From: Chloroflexota bacterium
Lineage (GTDB): Bacteria; Chloroflexota; Anaerolineae; J102
Direction: 5' to 3'
Length of the DNA stretch: 64,000 bases
Assembly: GCA_029782215.1 (NCBI GenBank)
Contig: JAKOVD010000098.1
Location: 1-64,000, forward strand
In this document: positions 1 through 11,397 of the stretch, piece after piece
Layout of the letters: each line of letters begins with the position of its first letter
Numbering within the stretch: position 1 is the first letter of the stretch
The notes under the pieces: generated by a model
What the model was told of the DNA's origin: nothing
Seen by the model: the letters and a program-made list of their open reading frames with translations, nothing else
Database searches by the model: none
Translations under genes and position numbers: made by a program

Positions 1-1
1 T

Positions 2-184
2 GTCACCCTCGGCGAAGACGCCTGCCAGGTTTGCCGTGGTCAGACACCGCTCCTCCTTGCCCTCATCAACAGCCTTGTCCTATTCCTCATCGACTTGACC
101 GGCGCCACCAATGCCGCCGCCAAAATCCGCGAGTTTGCCGCCTATCCGCAACGTGCTTTGGACCTTATCCTCCTCCCCCCCTGA
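2..184 (+). pseudogene. C-terminal fragment of an ISAs1/H-repeat-like DDE transposase (cut by window edge)
   Basis: An open frame enters from the left edge and stops with TGA at 182-184. Its 60 residues include GEDACQVCRGQTP and later a TNAAAKIREFAAYPQRAL stretch. These resemble the C-terminal end of ISAs1/H-repeat-associated transposases, where an ED-[AR]C-x-V-R motif is followed by a TNIAAALRxxAxxPxxAL tail. Only this tail is visible, so it cannot be said whether the gene is intact outside the window. No terminal inverted repeat was recognised after the stop. The 147 bases to the next gene show nothing. Confidence 0.55.
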
Positions 185-331
185 CTTTTGAGAAGCCCTG
201 GCAAGCCGTCCTCTCTTGTCGCCAGCGTTCCCCCCCGAAGTATGATAAGGACTCGGCGTCTCTCATTCTGTGCACCGGCAGATGAACATCGTCCACAACT
301 GCCTGGACAAGTGGATGGGCACGCCGCCCTG

Positions 332-862
332 CTAGCCACCGCCTGCGCCAGGGGATGGCGCCTCGACCAGGAGCAGCCAGGCATTCCAACTCGCCGTGGT
401 GAGCAAGGCCGCCACCACCAGGACAAGCCCGTAGATGGCCACGAAGTCCCCCCGCAGGACTTCCAGCGCCACCACCAGCAGGCCGAGACACGCCAGGCCG
501 GGCAGCGCGTCCTCGCGCACACGGTCGAACCGTCCGGGATGCGGCTCGCGGCCGGGGAAACGACGGCGAGCCTGACGCACGAGGCCCAGGCCCCTGGCGG
601 CGCCGAGGACGAAGAGGGCAACTGCCAGTCCGACCGGGGCCTTGTGGGGCACCAGGAAGACCAGCGCCAGCATGATGACATAGAGGAAGTCGCCGAAGCT
701 GCGCTGCGCCATGCGGAGCGAGGCGCCGGTCATGCCACCGCGGCCGCGCCCCCGCTCCAGCGAGAGTGAAACGAACAGCAGGCCGGTCAGAGTGGCCGCG
801 GCCGTGGCGACCGTGGCATAGAAGAGCTGCCACTCCCGAAGCTGCTGCGTGAAGGCATCCAT
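332..862 (-). CDS. small integral membrane protein, unknown function
   Basis: About 176 residues from the ATG at 862; a start 30 bases further upstream is possible but lacks a better ribosome site. The sequence starts with an amphipathic FTQQLREWQLFYATVATAAA segment leading into TLTGLLFVSLSL. It then has three more hydrophobic stretches separated by Arg-rich loops, so about four membrane helices. The WxxFYATxxTAAATLTGLLFVSLSL-type opening is familiar from uncharacterised membrane proteins in Chloroflexi and Actinobacteria. No catalytic motif is visible and the neighbours, a transposase remnant and a broken surface protein, give no functional hint. Confidence 0.6.
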   Translation of the reverse strand: MDAFTQQLREWQLFYATVATAAATLTGLLFVSLSLERGRGRGGMTGASLRMAQRSFGDFLYVIMLALVFLVPHKAPVGLAVALFVLGAARGLGLVRQARRRFPGREPHPGRFDRVREDALPGLACLGLLVVALEVLRGDFVAIYGLVLVVAALLTTASWNAWLLLVEAPSPGAGGG

Positions 863-963
863 GGGCACCATTCTACGGCAGGTGAGAGGCAAGAAGAAGC
901 GGGCGCCCTGCCTCTGCGCCGTCGCAGGTTCCGGACACAGAAGGGCGACGCAAAGGCACTCGC

Positions 964-995
964 TCTGCGCAGACCTCCTTCAGGCGCTGCGCAGA
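964..995 (-). terminator. hairpin immediately after the beta-helix gene stop
   Basis: TCTGCGCAG at 964-972 pairs perfectly with CTGCGCAGA at 987-995 around a 14-base loop, two bases beyond the minus-strand stop at 997-999. There is no clear U-tract after the stem, so it may be a structural 3' end or a small repeat rather than a strong intrinsic terminator. Confidence 0.3.
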
Positions 996-996
996 A

Positions 997-3900
997 CTAC
1001 GAGTGCAGAAGGAGAGGCAGATGGATCCGCTCTTGAGGAAGACGGGGGGGCGGAAGTGCGATCTGCGCACTCGGCTCACTATCGAGAGGCAGAGCAGGCG
1101 CCGGACGCACGGGCTTGCTGGTGTCTGCGCCGGCCAGGCGAGCATAACCCTCACTGCCCGTCGCTCCCGTGGCAAAGACGATGCTGTAGTCGGCCGCAGT
1201 ATAGCCAACCACCTCGATCTGATAGGTTCCCGCCACCGGGGCGCTGAAGCTGACCTCGTCCGCGCCGCTTGCCTGGTCGCTCACCCACGCCGGCCGGGTT
1301 GGGAAGTCGGGCGGCCACACGTAGAGGTCGGGGTCGCCCGCGCTGGGCGCCAGCGTGACGGTCATGGCCTGGCCGGCGGACAGCTCATAGCGGAAGACCC
1401 GCATCTGCCCCTTGTCCACATGATCGGTCGACGGTACGCTGTTGATGTAGGTTTGACGCGGCGCGAGCGATATGTTGCCTGCTCTGTCGGCCGCCCAAGC
1501 CTGTACATACTTCATGCCCGCAACGGGCAACAACTTCCAGGGATAGCTGCTCTTGGCCACTGTGTAGGGCACCCACCCGGAAGTCTGTACGGGATACCAC
1601 TGCCCTGCCGCCTGGCTGTATTCGAACTCCACATAGAGCAGCGAAGCCATGCCGCTGCCACCGGCATTATCCGCTGCGGGGGCGTCGAGAACCACACCGG
1701 GCCGGTCGGCGAGTTGAGCCCCATGGTTGATGCTGAAGCTGTTCACGTGCGGCGGGATCGCATCAGCTGCCGCTGCCAGCACCGTGACCCTGCGGCTGAT
1801 GATGTTGTTTACCTTCGTCGTCTCCGGGATGACGCCGTCCGGGTCAACCACCGCGTACAGGTCAACGGCCCCTGTCTCGGGTGGAGTCCAGACCACCTCG
1901 GGCGTAGCCACCGACGAATTGGGTGACAAGATGGGGATGGTGGCCTCACCGATCATCTCGCCTCCCTGGTCGGGAGCGCCACGACAAAAACGCACCATGA
2001 CGTTGGCCAGCGCGCTCGACCCGCCCTGGCGGTGGACCACGAGCGCGATCCCAGCGGGAGTGTGGGCGCGCAGCGTGACCGGATCGGTCCAGACCTCGTA
2101 GGGATAAGCGACCAGGTCGTCGCCCGCGGTCCCATAGACCTCATAGGCGTCTGCCAGCGCAGCATTGCCGCCAAGGGGATTTATCACCGTCAGATCATAG
2201 CGCCCGGGAAGAACACCGGAGGGGACGATGGCCAGCACATGGGTGGAGTCAATGAACCGCACCGGAAGGGAGACCGGCGGTTCGCTGGCCAGCGAGGCGG
2301 TGACGCCCGAGGCGAAGTGCGAACCGTAGAGGTTGATCTCGTTCGGAATATCGCTGCGTCCCAGGTTGGGAACAACCATCGAAACGGACAGCGGGGCCAA
2401 GGGAACGCTTGCCGAAAACGGTGACGTATTGCCATCGGCATCCGTCGCCGTCGCCGTCACGTTTTGGCGCACGAAGCCACCGGGTTTGGTGAAACTGAAG
2501 TGACCGGAACTGTCGGCAACGGTCGCGCCCTCATAGACCTGACCTTCATCCGCGTCGTCAGAGAAGACCTCGATCGCACAGCCGCTGCAGGCGGCGCCGG
2601 CCACGGTGTCGTCGCCGGTCAACTGGGTGATGGCGGGCGCCGGCAGCCCAGTATTGCCGCCGTTCCGGTCGTCAATTCCAGGCGCAGCATTGCTGTAGAT
2701 GCTGTTCTGTGTGATGGTGTTGCCCGCGGTATTCGGCCCATAAACGAGAATGCCGTTCTCAGCCGCGTAGGCGACGACGTTTCCCGGTCCGATGTGGTTC
2801 TGGCTGGCATCGCTCCAAATGACGGCCGCGAAGAGCTGGCCCCCCACAGGCGCTGTGCCGTTGGCATCCGTCCCGAAGTAGTTGCCGCTGACATGGTTGC
2901 CTGTTGTCTCGACTCCCGACAGCGCCACACCGGCCCCGCCATTGGCGCTAATGACGTTTCTCTCCCCAGGCAGCAGACCGCCGATGGTGTTGCCGGCGGC
3001 GTTGCCTTCATAAATTCCGTTTGCGCCGTTTCCAAGCGCGGCCGTGCCGGCGGCGTTCAACCCGATGTAGTTGCCAGAGATCGTGTTGTCCGTGGTGTCC
3101 GACCCATAGATGGCGATGCCTTGAGCATTGTTGCCGCTGATGACGTTGCCTTCGCCAGGCAAGCTTCCACCAATCTGGTTTGAACTTGCTCCGGACGAGA
3201 GGTTGACACCATCCCAGTTGTTCTTCAGGGCCGCAGAGCCGTTCCGGTCCGTGCCGATGTAGTTGCCGACAACCGCGTTCCCGGTTGTGCCGGTGTCCTG
3301 CAGCCAGACTCCAGTTCCGTTGCCGCTGATGACGTTCCTCTCCCCTGACGCGCTCCCCCCAATGCGGTTATCGCTCGTGCCGCCGTAGATGAAGATTCCG
3401 GAAAGGGAATTGCCCAAGGATCCGGTGCCAGTCGCATCCGTACCGATGTAGTTCCCGGCGACAACGTTGTCGTGTGAACTTGAGCCGCCGATCGCTATGC
3501 CACCGCAGTTGTTGCCGCTGACAACGTTCCGGTCGGCGGCAGTGCTGCCACCAATCCGGTTGCTGAAAGCACCGACATAGAGGGCGACACCTGGCCCACA
3601 TTGAGTTTGACCATTGCCGATAGCCCGCATCCCACTCGGATCTGTCCCAATGAAGTTCCCAATCACGACGTTTGCATTGGTCCCTGGACCCATCGACACA
3701 CCGCTGAAGTTGTTGCCGCTCACAACATTTCTAGCGCCAGGAACTTTGCCCCCAATCAAATTACCGGAGGCACCCTGCTCCATCCGCACACCATCGGCGG
3801 CATTCCCCAGCGGCTGTGCACCGCTGACATCCGTACCGATGTAGTTTCCGCTTACGGTATTGCCCATTGAGCCGATTCCGTTAATCTGGATACCATCTGC

Positions 3901-4460
3901 ACCGTTGCCGCTGATAAGGTTGCCTTCACCGGACATACTCCCACCGATACGGTTCGAGCTTGCCCCAGACCAAATTCCCACCCCGTTGAAAGTGTTTCCC
4001 AGTACTACCGAACCATTGAGGTCCGTGCCGATATAGTTCCCGACAACCGCGTTATTGGATGTACCCGTGCCTTCAACCCAGACTCCATTTTGGTTGCCGC
4101 TGATGACGTTGCGCTCCCCGATCGTTGTTCCGCCCACCGTGTTGGAGGATGCGGCAGAGGAAATACTCACCCCATTGTAACGATTTGGAATTGTCATTGT
4201 ACCGCTGGCATCGACACCGATGTAGTTGCCTCTGAGCACATTGTTCTCCGCACCAGCGCCGGCGATGCTTACACCATTCCCACCGTTACCGCCTATCACA
4301 TTGCGGGCAGCCGAGGTTGAACCGCCAATCACATTGTCCCGTGCCTCTATGATCACGATGCCGTCCCCGGGGAAATCGACTATCTGCAAGCCCCTGATGA
4401 TATTTCCACCTGACTCGAGGCGCAGCCCGTCCTCTTCACCACCCAGTGTACTTCCATCTA
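997..4460 (-). pseudogene. secreted beta-helix surface protein truncated by IS630 insertion
   Basis: The open frame reads about 1150 residues up to the IS boundary at 4460. The first usable start inside it is a TTG at 4387-4389, but the frame stays open and protein-like upstream (LDGSTLGGEEDGL), so the true N-terminus lay beyond the IS. Residues up to about 560 are eight or nine copies of a roughly 64-residue unit with NxIGG, NVISGN and GNYIGTD signatures, a right-handed parallel beta-helix of the NosD/pectate-lyase type. There follow an IPT/TIG-like segment, a CARDB-like segment (DGVIPETTKVNN) and a PPC-like domain (SAGDPDLYVW). The C-terminus is RIHLPLLLHS. No signal peptide remains. Beyond the element, DNA at 5665-5890 does not continue the beta-helix, so part of the gene has been lost or rearranged as well as interrupted. 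Confidence 0.8.
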
Positions 4461-5662
4461 GTGCCTCGTTAGGCCGTATTTTGCATATTCAAATGAAGCC
4501 GCTAAGCTGTGCGGCATGGGTAAGCATACGTCCATTGAACTCACATCAGAACAGCGAAGAGAACTTGAGCAGTTGATTCGCACCGGCGACGCTCCGGCCC
4601 GCACCCACACCAGAGCGCGTATCCTGCTTCTGAGCGATCGCAGTAAAGGCCAGAAGCGCACGGACCAGGAAGTCGCCGATGCCGCCGTATGCAGCAAGAG
4701 CACGGTCATCAACGTCCGCCGACGTTTTCTGAACGGTGGGCTGCGACCAGCCTTGTACGACAAAGGCTGGCCAGGCCCACCGCCCAAGTTCACGGGCGAG
4801 GTTGATGCCAAGTTGACGATGCTGGCGTGCAGCGATGCGCCCGACGGTGCTGGACGCTGGACGCTGCGTCTGTTGGCCGAGCGTATGATCGAATTGGGTT
4901 ACGTGGACTACATCAGCCATGTCACCGTCCGCGAGCGGTTGAAAAAAACGCACTCAAGCCTTGGCGGGTAAAGTCCTGGTGCATCAGCAAGCCTTCTGGG
5001 ACCTATGTGGCCAAGATGGAAGACGTGCTGGATGTCTATCAGCGGCCCTACGATGCCAAACGCCCCGTCATTTGCCTGGACGAGGCCAGCAAAGAGCTCC
5101 ATGACACCCCCCGTGGTCGCCTACCGCTCCAGCCTGGCAAGCCTATCCGGGAGGATTACGAGTACGAGCGACATGGCGTGGCCAATCTCTTCCTCACGAT
5201 TGAACCCTTACAAGGTCGTCGCCGCGTCCGCGTCACAGACCAGCGTACCAAGCGCGACTTTGCTGAAGAACTGCGTCGGCTGGCTGACGAGGACTATCCT
5301 GATGCCGACGTTATTGTCCTTGTCGTCGACAATCTCAACACCCACGGCCCAGGGGCACTCTACGAAACCTTTGCGCCGGGGCAAGCCCATCGCTTAGCAG
5401 CCCGCTTCGAATGGCACTACACACCCGAGCACGGCAGTTGGCTCAACATCGCCGAGTGTGACCTCTCGGTGCTTGCGGCTCAGTGCCTGGACCAGCGCAT
5501 TCCAGACAAGGACACCCTGATCAGCGAAGTCGCCGCTTGGCAAGCTCGCCGCAATCATGCCTGCGCCAGGGTCGTGTGGCAGTTCACCGCCGCCGATGCC
5601 CGCATCAAGCTTAAGCGTCTCTATCCAATTCTAAAAGAGCAAAAAGAAACTTAACGAGGCAC
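4461..5662 (+). mobile_element. IS630-family insertion sequence, 1202 bp
   Basis: The ends are an 11-bp perfect inverted repeat, GTGCCTCGTTA at 4461-4471 and its complement at 5652-5662. Each end is flanked by TA (4459-4460 and 5663-5664), and joining the flanks gives CTAG. TA duplication at CTAG is the known target of IS630-type elements. The element carries one transposase in two overlapping frames and sits inside the beta-helix gene in the opposite orientation. The clean ends and undamaged frames suggest a fairly recent insertion. Confidence 0.88.
4516..5654 (+). CDS. IS630 transposase made by -1 frameshifting
   Basis: Frame A (4516-4971, 151 residues) holds the N-terminal helix-turn-helix region: LTSEQRRELEQLI, then RARILLLSD, then STVINVRRRF. 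Frame B, shifted by -1, carries on from KNALKPWRVKSWCI to the stop at 5652-5654 and contains the DDE catalytic core: the first Asp in CLDEASKELH, the second in VVDNLNTH and the Glu in GSWLNIAECD. The frames cross at a run of seven A at 4942-4948, the usual slippery site for this family, so programmed frameshifting to a protein of about 378 residues is likelier than decay. Family knowledge: cut-and-paste transposition into TA. Confidence 0.85.
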
Positions 5663-6030
5663 TAGCAATGTGCAATATGGAGAACAGTGCGGAGGGACGC
5701 GGACACACAGCACTCGCGACCCTTTGGTGCCGGAATGTGAAACAGCTTACAAGCTGCGGCCAACCCTTCCCTATACAGCTATCGTCATAAACCCAGGGAC
5801 GACGGCTACTTCATCCAGGGCGACGGTCGGAACCTACGACGTGGCGCCAACGTTACCACGGGCGCGCGGTTCATCCAAATCTCATTTTGTGGCACAAATT
5901 ACCTTGTGCGACAACAGGAGAAGTTCGACTTCTCGCAGAAGTCGAACTTCTTTGGTGCACACGATCGGCGGAGTGCCTTGGGAGGAGTTTCGGCGCCAGG
6001 TCGCGGATGACGAGGGTTCCCAAACAGAAA
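5663..6030. other. non-coding stretch right of the IS
   Basis: No convincing gene was found on either strand. The plus-strand frames here have unusual composition and no recognisable motif. The only structure seen is the palindrome at 5920-5950, annotated separately. This is where the missing 5' part of the beta-helix gene would be expected, but no NxIGG-type repeat is readable in any minus-strand frame. Confidence 0.5.
5920..5950. repeat. REP-like palindrome, copy A
   Basis: A perfect 14-bp stem (GAAGTTCGACTTCT) with a CGC loop. Each arm is itself nearly palindromic around GAAGT...ACTTC. A close relative flanks the RidA gene on its other side at 6534-6566. Confidence 0.75.
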
Positions 6031-6069
6031 CGCCCCCAGGAGAGGGGTAGAGACATCTCCTGGGGGGCG
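6031..6069 (-). terminator. intrinsic terminator of the ridA transcript
   Basis: A 13-bp GC-rich stem formed by 6031-6043 and 6056-6069 (one extra G in the right arm). Read on the minus strand it is followed by TTTCTGTTT, as expected for a rho-independent terminator downstream of the minus-strand gene ending at 6126. Confidence 0.65.
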
Positions 6070-6088
6070 CCGGCGCACGAGGGAAGCA

Positions 6089-6120
6089 GACCCCAAAAGG
6101 TCTTGAAAACCTTTAGGGTC
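6089..6120. repeat. imperfect palindrome next to the ridA stop
   Basis: The left arm, GACCCCAAAAGGT, pairs with ACCTTTAGGGTC around a 7-base loop, starting six bases beyond the ridA stop. It lacks a U-tract and looks like a dispersed palindrome. It may nevertheless protect the 3' end of the ridA mRNA. Confidence 0.45.
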
Positions 6121-6125
6121 TGCTT

Positions 6126-6506
6126 TCAGGCCTCGGCGATCACGGCGATCGAGATCTTCATGCCTTTGGGCTGGATGGGGAGCTTGGCGCCCTGACGGGC
6201 GGGTGGGTCTTTGGTGAACCACCTGCCCCACTCCTCGTTCATGCCCGCAAAGTCGGCGGCGTTCCCCAGGATGAAGGTGGCGCTGACCACCTTGTCAAGG
6301 GAACTGCCCGCGGCATGGAGAGCAGCCTCGATGTTGCGCAGACACTGGGCCGTTTGCTCCTGAATCGTCGATCCGACGAGCTCGTCGGTGACAGGATCGA
6401 AGGGTCCCATGCCGGCGACGAAGACAAAACCACCGGCCTTCACAGCCTGGCTGTAAGCAGCCAGCGAGCGAGGCGCCTTGTCAGTGTGTATTACTTCTTT
6501 GGCCAT
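6126..6506 (-). CDS. RidA/YjgF/YER057c family protein
   Basis: 126 residues, the normal length of the family. Known role: hydrolysis of reactive enamine/imine intermediates made by PLP enzymes, as a cytosolic trimer. Supporting segments are YSQAVKAGGFVFVAGM near residues 18-33, QTAQCLRNIEAALHAAGSSL near the middle, and VVSATFIL. The PAR near residue 102 sits where the substrate-binding arginine of RidA lies. The C-terminus KISIAVIAEA matches the last strand. ATG at 6506. It stands alone between two palindromes, and the link to the two small ABM-fold genes upstream is positional only. A distant YjgF paralogue with another substrate cannot be excluded. Confidence 0.85.
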   Translation of the reverse strand: MAKEVIHTDKAPRSLAAYSQAVKAGGFVFVAGMGPFDPVTDELVGSTIQEQTAQCLRNIEAALHAAGSSLDKVVSATFILGNAADFAGMNEEWGRWFTKDPPARQGAKLPIQPKGMKISIAVIAEA

Positions 6507-6533
6507 ACGGTCCCATCTCCCGGCAAAGATGTG

Positions 6534-6566
6534 AGAAGTCCGACTTCTGAAAGAAGTCGGACTTCT
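6534..6566. repeat. REP-like palindrome, copy B
   Basis: A perfect 15-bp stem (AGAAGTCCGACTTCT, loop GAA) between the start of ridA and the end of the next gene. It shares the AGAAGT-n-GACTTCT design with 5920-5950, so ridA is bracketed by two members of one repeat family. Confidence 0.75.
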
Positions 6567-6570
6567 GTTT

Positions 6571-6867
6571 CTACCTCTTTGTCTTGTGCACCGTCACCTC
6601 GCCTTCGGTGACGGTGGGTGGACCCATCACCAGATTGGCCAGGCTGAGTTTGACCCAATCGGCAGCGAGCTTGACCGATTCCTCCGCTTCGGCCTGAGTC
6701 TCAAACACGCTGACCGTGACACCGATGTCGTGACTCTCGAGCACGACATAGTAGTCAAGGAAACCCTTGTGGCTGCTGATGATGGGTAGGAATTCGGCCT
6801 GGACCCGCCGGGAGACTTCGGCGCCCGCGCCCGGCTTCAGGTTGTACTGTCGAATACTGGCGAACAT
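6571..6867 (-). CDS. ABM-fold (antibiotic biosynthesis monooxygenase-like) protein
   Basis: 98 residues from the ATG at 6867 (MFASIRQYNLKPG). Ten extra codons upstream are open but give an unlikely N-terminus. The pattern of an opening strand, a kinked helix (AEVSRRVQAEFLPII), a strand pair around GFLDYYVVLE, VTVSVFETQAEAEESVKLAADWV and a closing strand is that of a dimeric alpha+beta barrel. Family members range from quinol monooxygenases to simple stress proteins. No active-site residue can be assigned, so substrate and even catalysis are unknown. It lies just upstream of ridA, separated by a palindrome. Confidence 0.65.
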   Translation of the reverse strand: MFASIRQYNLKPGAGAEVSRRVQAEFLPIISSHKGFLDYYVVLESHDIGVTVSVFETQAEAEESVKLAADWVKLSLANLVMGPPTVTEGEVTVHKTKR

Positions 6868-7025
6868 ATCCTGGCTCCATAGTTGGGTGAGAGGCACGCC
6901 TGGTTACTGGACGCGCTCCAAAAGGTTGTTCCTGTCTGGCACTCATGGCCGGAGCAGGCCGGCATCAGGCAGCCGACGGGACTTGATTTGCGGCGCCGCC
7001 TCGACGTTGGCGACGGCCCAAGGCA

Positions 7026-7298
7026 CTATGCGTGCTCCAGTACGACCCTCTCGGGCGCGCCCAGGACGCCCGCTCTCCTGGACACCTCTTCCAGCGCCGG
7101 ATCATGGGCGAAGCGGCGCGCGTTGTCGGCGGTATCCCATTCCATCATGATCGAAACGGTGTTGGGATTGTCGACGTCCCGGTAGATGTGGTGGACGCCC
7201 GTGGCCCCGGCCAGGCGGCGGTTGGCATCGTTGGCGTCGAAGCCAGCGCGCCACCTGTCAAAATCGGCAACCTGCTGTCGTACGTTGAGATAGACCAC
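7026..7298 (-). CDS. small dimeric alpha+beta barrel (cyclase/ABM-like) protein
   Basis: 90 residues from a GTG start at 7298. The AAGGAG seven bases upstream decides this start against a longer frame whose N-terminus has no protein-like character. The sequence VVYLNVRQQVADFDRWRAGF, then VHHIYRDVDNPNTVSIMMEWD, then NARRFAHDPALEEVSRRAGV is a typical ferredoxin-like barrel seen in cyclase-type and stress proteins. It ends VVLEHA. It could be cotranscribed with the ABM gene at 6571-6867. Function unknown. Confidence 0.6.
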   Translation of the reverse strand: MVYLNVRQQVADFDRWRAGFDANDANRRLAGATGVHHIYRDVDNPNTVSIMMEWDTADNARRFAHDPALEEVSRRAGVLGAPERVVLEHA

Positions 7299-7610
7299 GT
7301 TTGAGACTCCTTGGGTGAATACTGCGGCGGCTTGCGCCAGCCGGAGCGCGGGAAGACGCGCGGCCAATGTTCGAGCGTGCCATAGACGCCTGGCTCTGCT
7401 CGCCAACCATCAGCGGTGCAGGCACGAGCCCGCTTGTTGGCCACGTTGCGGTATGGGAGGTTGGACCCAATCGCCGCCGGCAGCATGGCGGGTCTCGCAG
7501 CCAGACCTGCTACCGGCGGTTCCAGCTAATCATTGAATAACAGAGCAAACGTAACACAAAGGCAGTGCAGGATCAGCACGGAAGCTTCCATTGCCAAGCC
7601 AAGTATTTGC
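7299..7610. other. spacer between small genes and heme operon end
   Basis: About 310 bases without a supported gene. Frames on both strands are short and compositionally random, and no convincing terminator for the heme operon was found. Confidence 0.5.
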
Positions 7611-9049
7611 CTAGAGCGCAAGGGCAACGCGAGCCGCCGTGTCCTGGCTCTGCTTGATGCAGTCGGGAAGCCCGACCCCGCGGTAGGCGCTGCCGGTCAG
7701 ATAGAGGCCCGGCGGCAGCGCCGCCTCCAGCGCGGCCACCCGATCCAAATGGCCGACGTCGTACTGGGCATTCGACAACCGCCAGCGGTAGATGCGGTGG
7801 AAGAGCGGGGACGCCTCGATGCCCATCAGCTCACGCAGTTGGCCCTGGACCGCTGCCAGCAGGGCATCGTCGGCGAGGTCCATGGACTGCGGGCTGCGGG
7901 AGCCGCCGAAGAAGACCCGCAGCAGGGCATGGCCCGCCGGCGCTCGCTGGTCGAACTTGAGCGAGCTCCAGGTGATGGCGTTGATGGGGCGGCGTTCGCT
8001 GCGCGGCACCACCAGGCCGAAGCCTGCCAGGGGGCGGCGGATGTCATCCAAACGGTAGGCGAGGGAGATGGTGCCGGTGCTGACATAGCGGATGCCTGCC
8101 AACTGCTCGGCCACGGCCGGCGCCACTTCGGCCACCAGCTCTCGGGCGACAAAGGCGGGCACGGCCAGGATGACCGCGGCCGCAGGGATGGCCTCGCCAC
8201 TGGCCGTGGAGAGACGGTAACCGCCCTCCGCCGCAGCCTCCAGGCGGGTGATGCGAACGCCGGCGCGCAGGTCGCCGGTGAGCTGCGCCGCCAGGGCGTC
8301 GGTCAGCTCGGCGGTGCCCGTGGCCAGCGACATGAACGCCGACATGGATTTGTGGCCGGGCGCGGCGCCTGTGGCCGAGCCGTTGGCCGCAGGCTTCGAG
8401 GGCCGCCGCGAGGCCAGCATGCCCCGCGTCAGGCTGCCGTACTTCTCTTCCAGCTCGCGGAAGCGGGGAAATGTAGCGAGCAGGCTCTGCCGTTCCGCTT
8501 CGGAGTTGTAGATGCCCGACAGCAGGGGCTCGGCGATCTTGTCCAGCGCCTCGCTGCCCAGCCGCCGCCGCACGAAGTCCGCCAGCGTTTCATCCTGGCC
8601 ATCGCGCCGGGCGGGCAGGACCAGGTCGAGGCCCATGCGCAGCTTGCCCAGGGGCGAGATCAGGGGAGACAGGGCAAAGGGCAGGAGACGGGTGGGCACG
8701 ATCAGGAGGACGCCGTCGGGCATGGGCGTGGGGCGTCCCTTGTTGAGAACATAGACCTTGCGGGCCTGGTCGTTGGTGCCCAACAGCCTGTCCTGCAGGC
8801 CCAGCTCGCGGGCAAGCTGCACACCCCAGGGTTTCTGGGTGATGAAGGAATCGGGACCGGCCTCGACCACGAAATCCCCTGCGGGCGTCGAGACGCGCTC
8901 GGTCAGCACGTGCCCGCCCCAACGCGGCGATTCCTCCAGCAGGGTGTAGGCGATGCCCTGCTTCTGCAGGTACCAGGCTGCACTGAGCCCGGCGATGCCG
9001 CCGCCGACGATGGCCACAGGGGCGGAGGTGTTGGGTGACTCCTGGGTGT

Positions 9050-9053
<4 letters not shown>
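7611..9053 (-). CDS. hemY: coproporphyrinogen III oxidase (protoporphyrinogen-oxidase type, FAD)
   Basis: 480 residues. The FAD-binding motif [13 protein letters not shown] is near residues 17-29, followed by [10 protein letters not shown] and [13 protein letters not shown]. The C-terminal [18 protein letters not shown] is the conserved final FAD/oxidase box. HemY/CgoX removes six electrons from the porphyrinogen ring using oxygen. HemQ in the same operon, and the absence of hemN or hemF, imply that coproporphyrinogen III is the substrate here (coproporphyrin-dependent route). That is an inference; the sequence alone does not separate it from protoporphyrinogen oxidase. It is the last gene of the operon, and its ATG overlaps the hemL stop by 4 bp (ATGA), so translation is probably coupled. 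Confidence 0.92.
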
Positions 9054-10344
<1,291 letters not shown>

Positions 10345-10348
<4 letters not shown>

Positions 10349-11394
10349 GACAGCCTCGTGTAGTCGTGCACGAAATCCACCAGGCGGCGGACGTTGTCCA
10401 CCGGCGTCTCCGGCAGGATGCCGTGCCCCAGGTTGAAGATGTGGCCGGTTCGTCCGGCGGCGCGGGCGGCATCGAGCACTTGCTGCGCCCGCTGCCTCAG
10501 CTCCGGCCAGGGGGCGAACAGGGCGACCGGGTCCAGGTTGCCCTGGACGGCAACACCGTCGCCCAACAAGTTCCAGGCATCGGCAAGGTCGATGCGCCAG
10601 TCTACGCCGATCACGTCGCCCCCGGCCTCGCGGATGAGGTGCAGCATGCCGGCGGTGTCGGTGCCGAAATGGATGATGGGAACTTCCGCCTGGCGGGCGA
10701 TGGCGATGGCGCGCTGGCTGTAGGGCAGGACCAGGCGCCTATAGTCGTCGGGGCTGAGCTGCCCCACCCAACTGTCGAAGAGTTGCAGGACCTGGGCGCC
10801 CGCACGGGCCTGGGCCAGCAGGTAGCGTCCGACCACTTCGCTGAGTTTGCCCATCAGTTCTGCCCACAAAGCAGGCTCGCCCATCATCAGACCCTTGGCG
10901 TGGACGTGATTGCGGCTGCCGCCGCCCTCGATGGCATAGGAGGCCAGGGTGAACGGGGCGCCGCTGAAACCGATCAGCGGCAGGCTGCGGGCGTCCAGCT
11001 CCTTGCGCACCAGCTTGATGGCTTCCAGCGTGAACCAGAGGCTTTCCTCAGGCGGCGTGACGGCCAGCGCCCGGATATCGGCGGCCGTGCGCACCGGGTT
11101 GCCGAGCACAGGCCCCTCCCCCTTGACGAAATCGAGCTTCAGCCCCATGCCTTCGAGGGGGGGCAGGATGTCGGAGAAGATGATGGCGGCGTCGAGGTCG
11201 AAGGCGCGGATCGGCTGCATAGTCACTTCGCAGGCGAGCTCTGGCGTCTTGATCATCTCGAGGATGCTGTAACGCTGGCGGAGGGTGCGGTATTCGACCA
11301 TGTAGCGCCCCGCCTGCCGCATCAGCCAGATGGGGGTGGCGTCGACGGGCTGCCGATTGCAGGCCGCCAGGAACCGGCTCGTGTTCGCAGGCAT
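10345..11394 (-). CDS. hemE: uroporphyrinogen III decarboxylase
   Basis: 349 residues. It removes four acetate carboxyls from uroporphyrinogen III to give coproporphyrinogen III, without a cofactor. The N-terminal signature [17 protein letters not shown] (residues about 20-36) contains the two arginines that bind the substrate carboxylates. The conserved aspartate is in [30 protein letters not shown] is the second family signature. Its ATG lies 3 bp beyond the hemB stop, and its own stop overlaps the hemL start. Confidence 0.97.
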
Positions 11395-11397
11395 GGG

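Noticed and set aside
142-833. Two further minus-strand frames and one plus-strand frame over the first membrane gene
   Set aside because: They have Arg/Pro/Ser/Ala-rich shadow composition and no motif. The 332-862 frame has clean membrane helices.
4942-4948. Broken IS630 transposase
   Set aside because: The seven-A tract at the crossing point is the usual programmed -1 shift site of the family, and both frames are otherwise clean.
5887-6195. Plus-strand ORF of 102 codons crossing ridA's 3' end
   Set aside because: It runs through a terminator and two palindromes, and overlaps ridA in antisense with no domain.
7533-9038. Very long plus-strand frame opposite hemY (501 codons)
   Set aside because: High-GC antisense shadow. 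The minus-strand hemY has all motifs. Similar long plus-strand frames lie opposite hemE/hemB (10366-12447) and the helicase (20790-22685).
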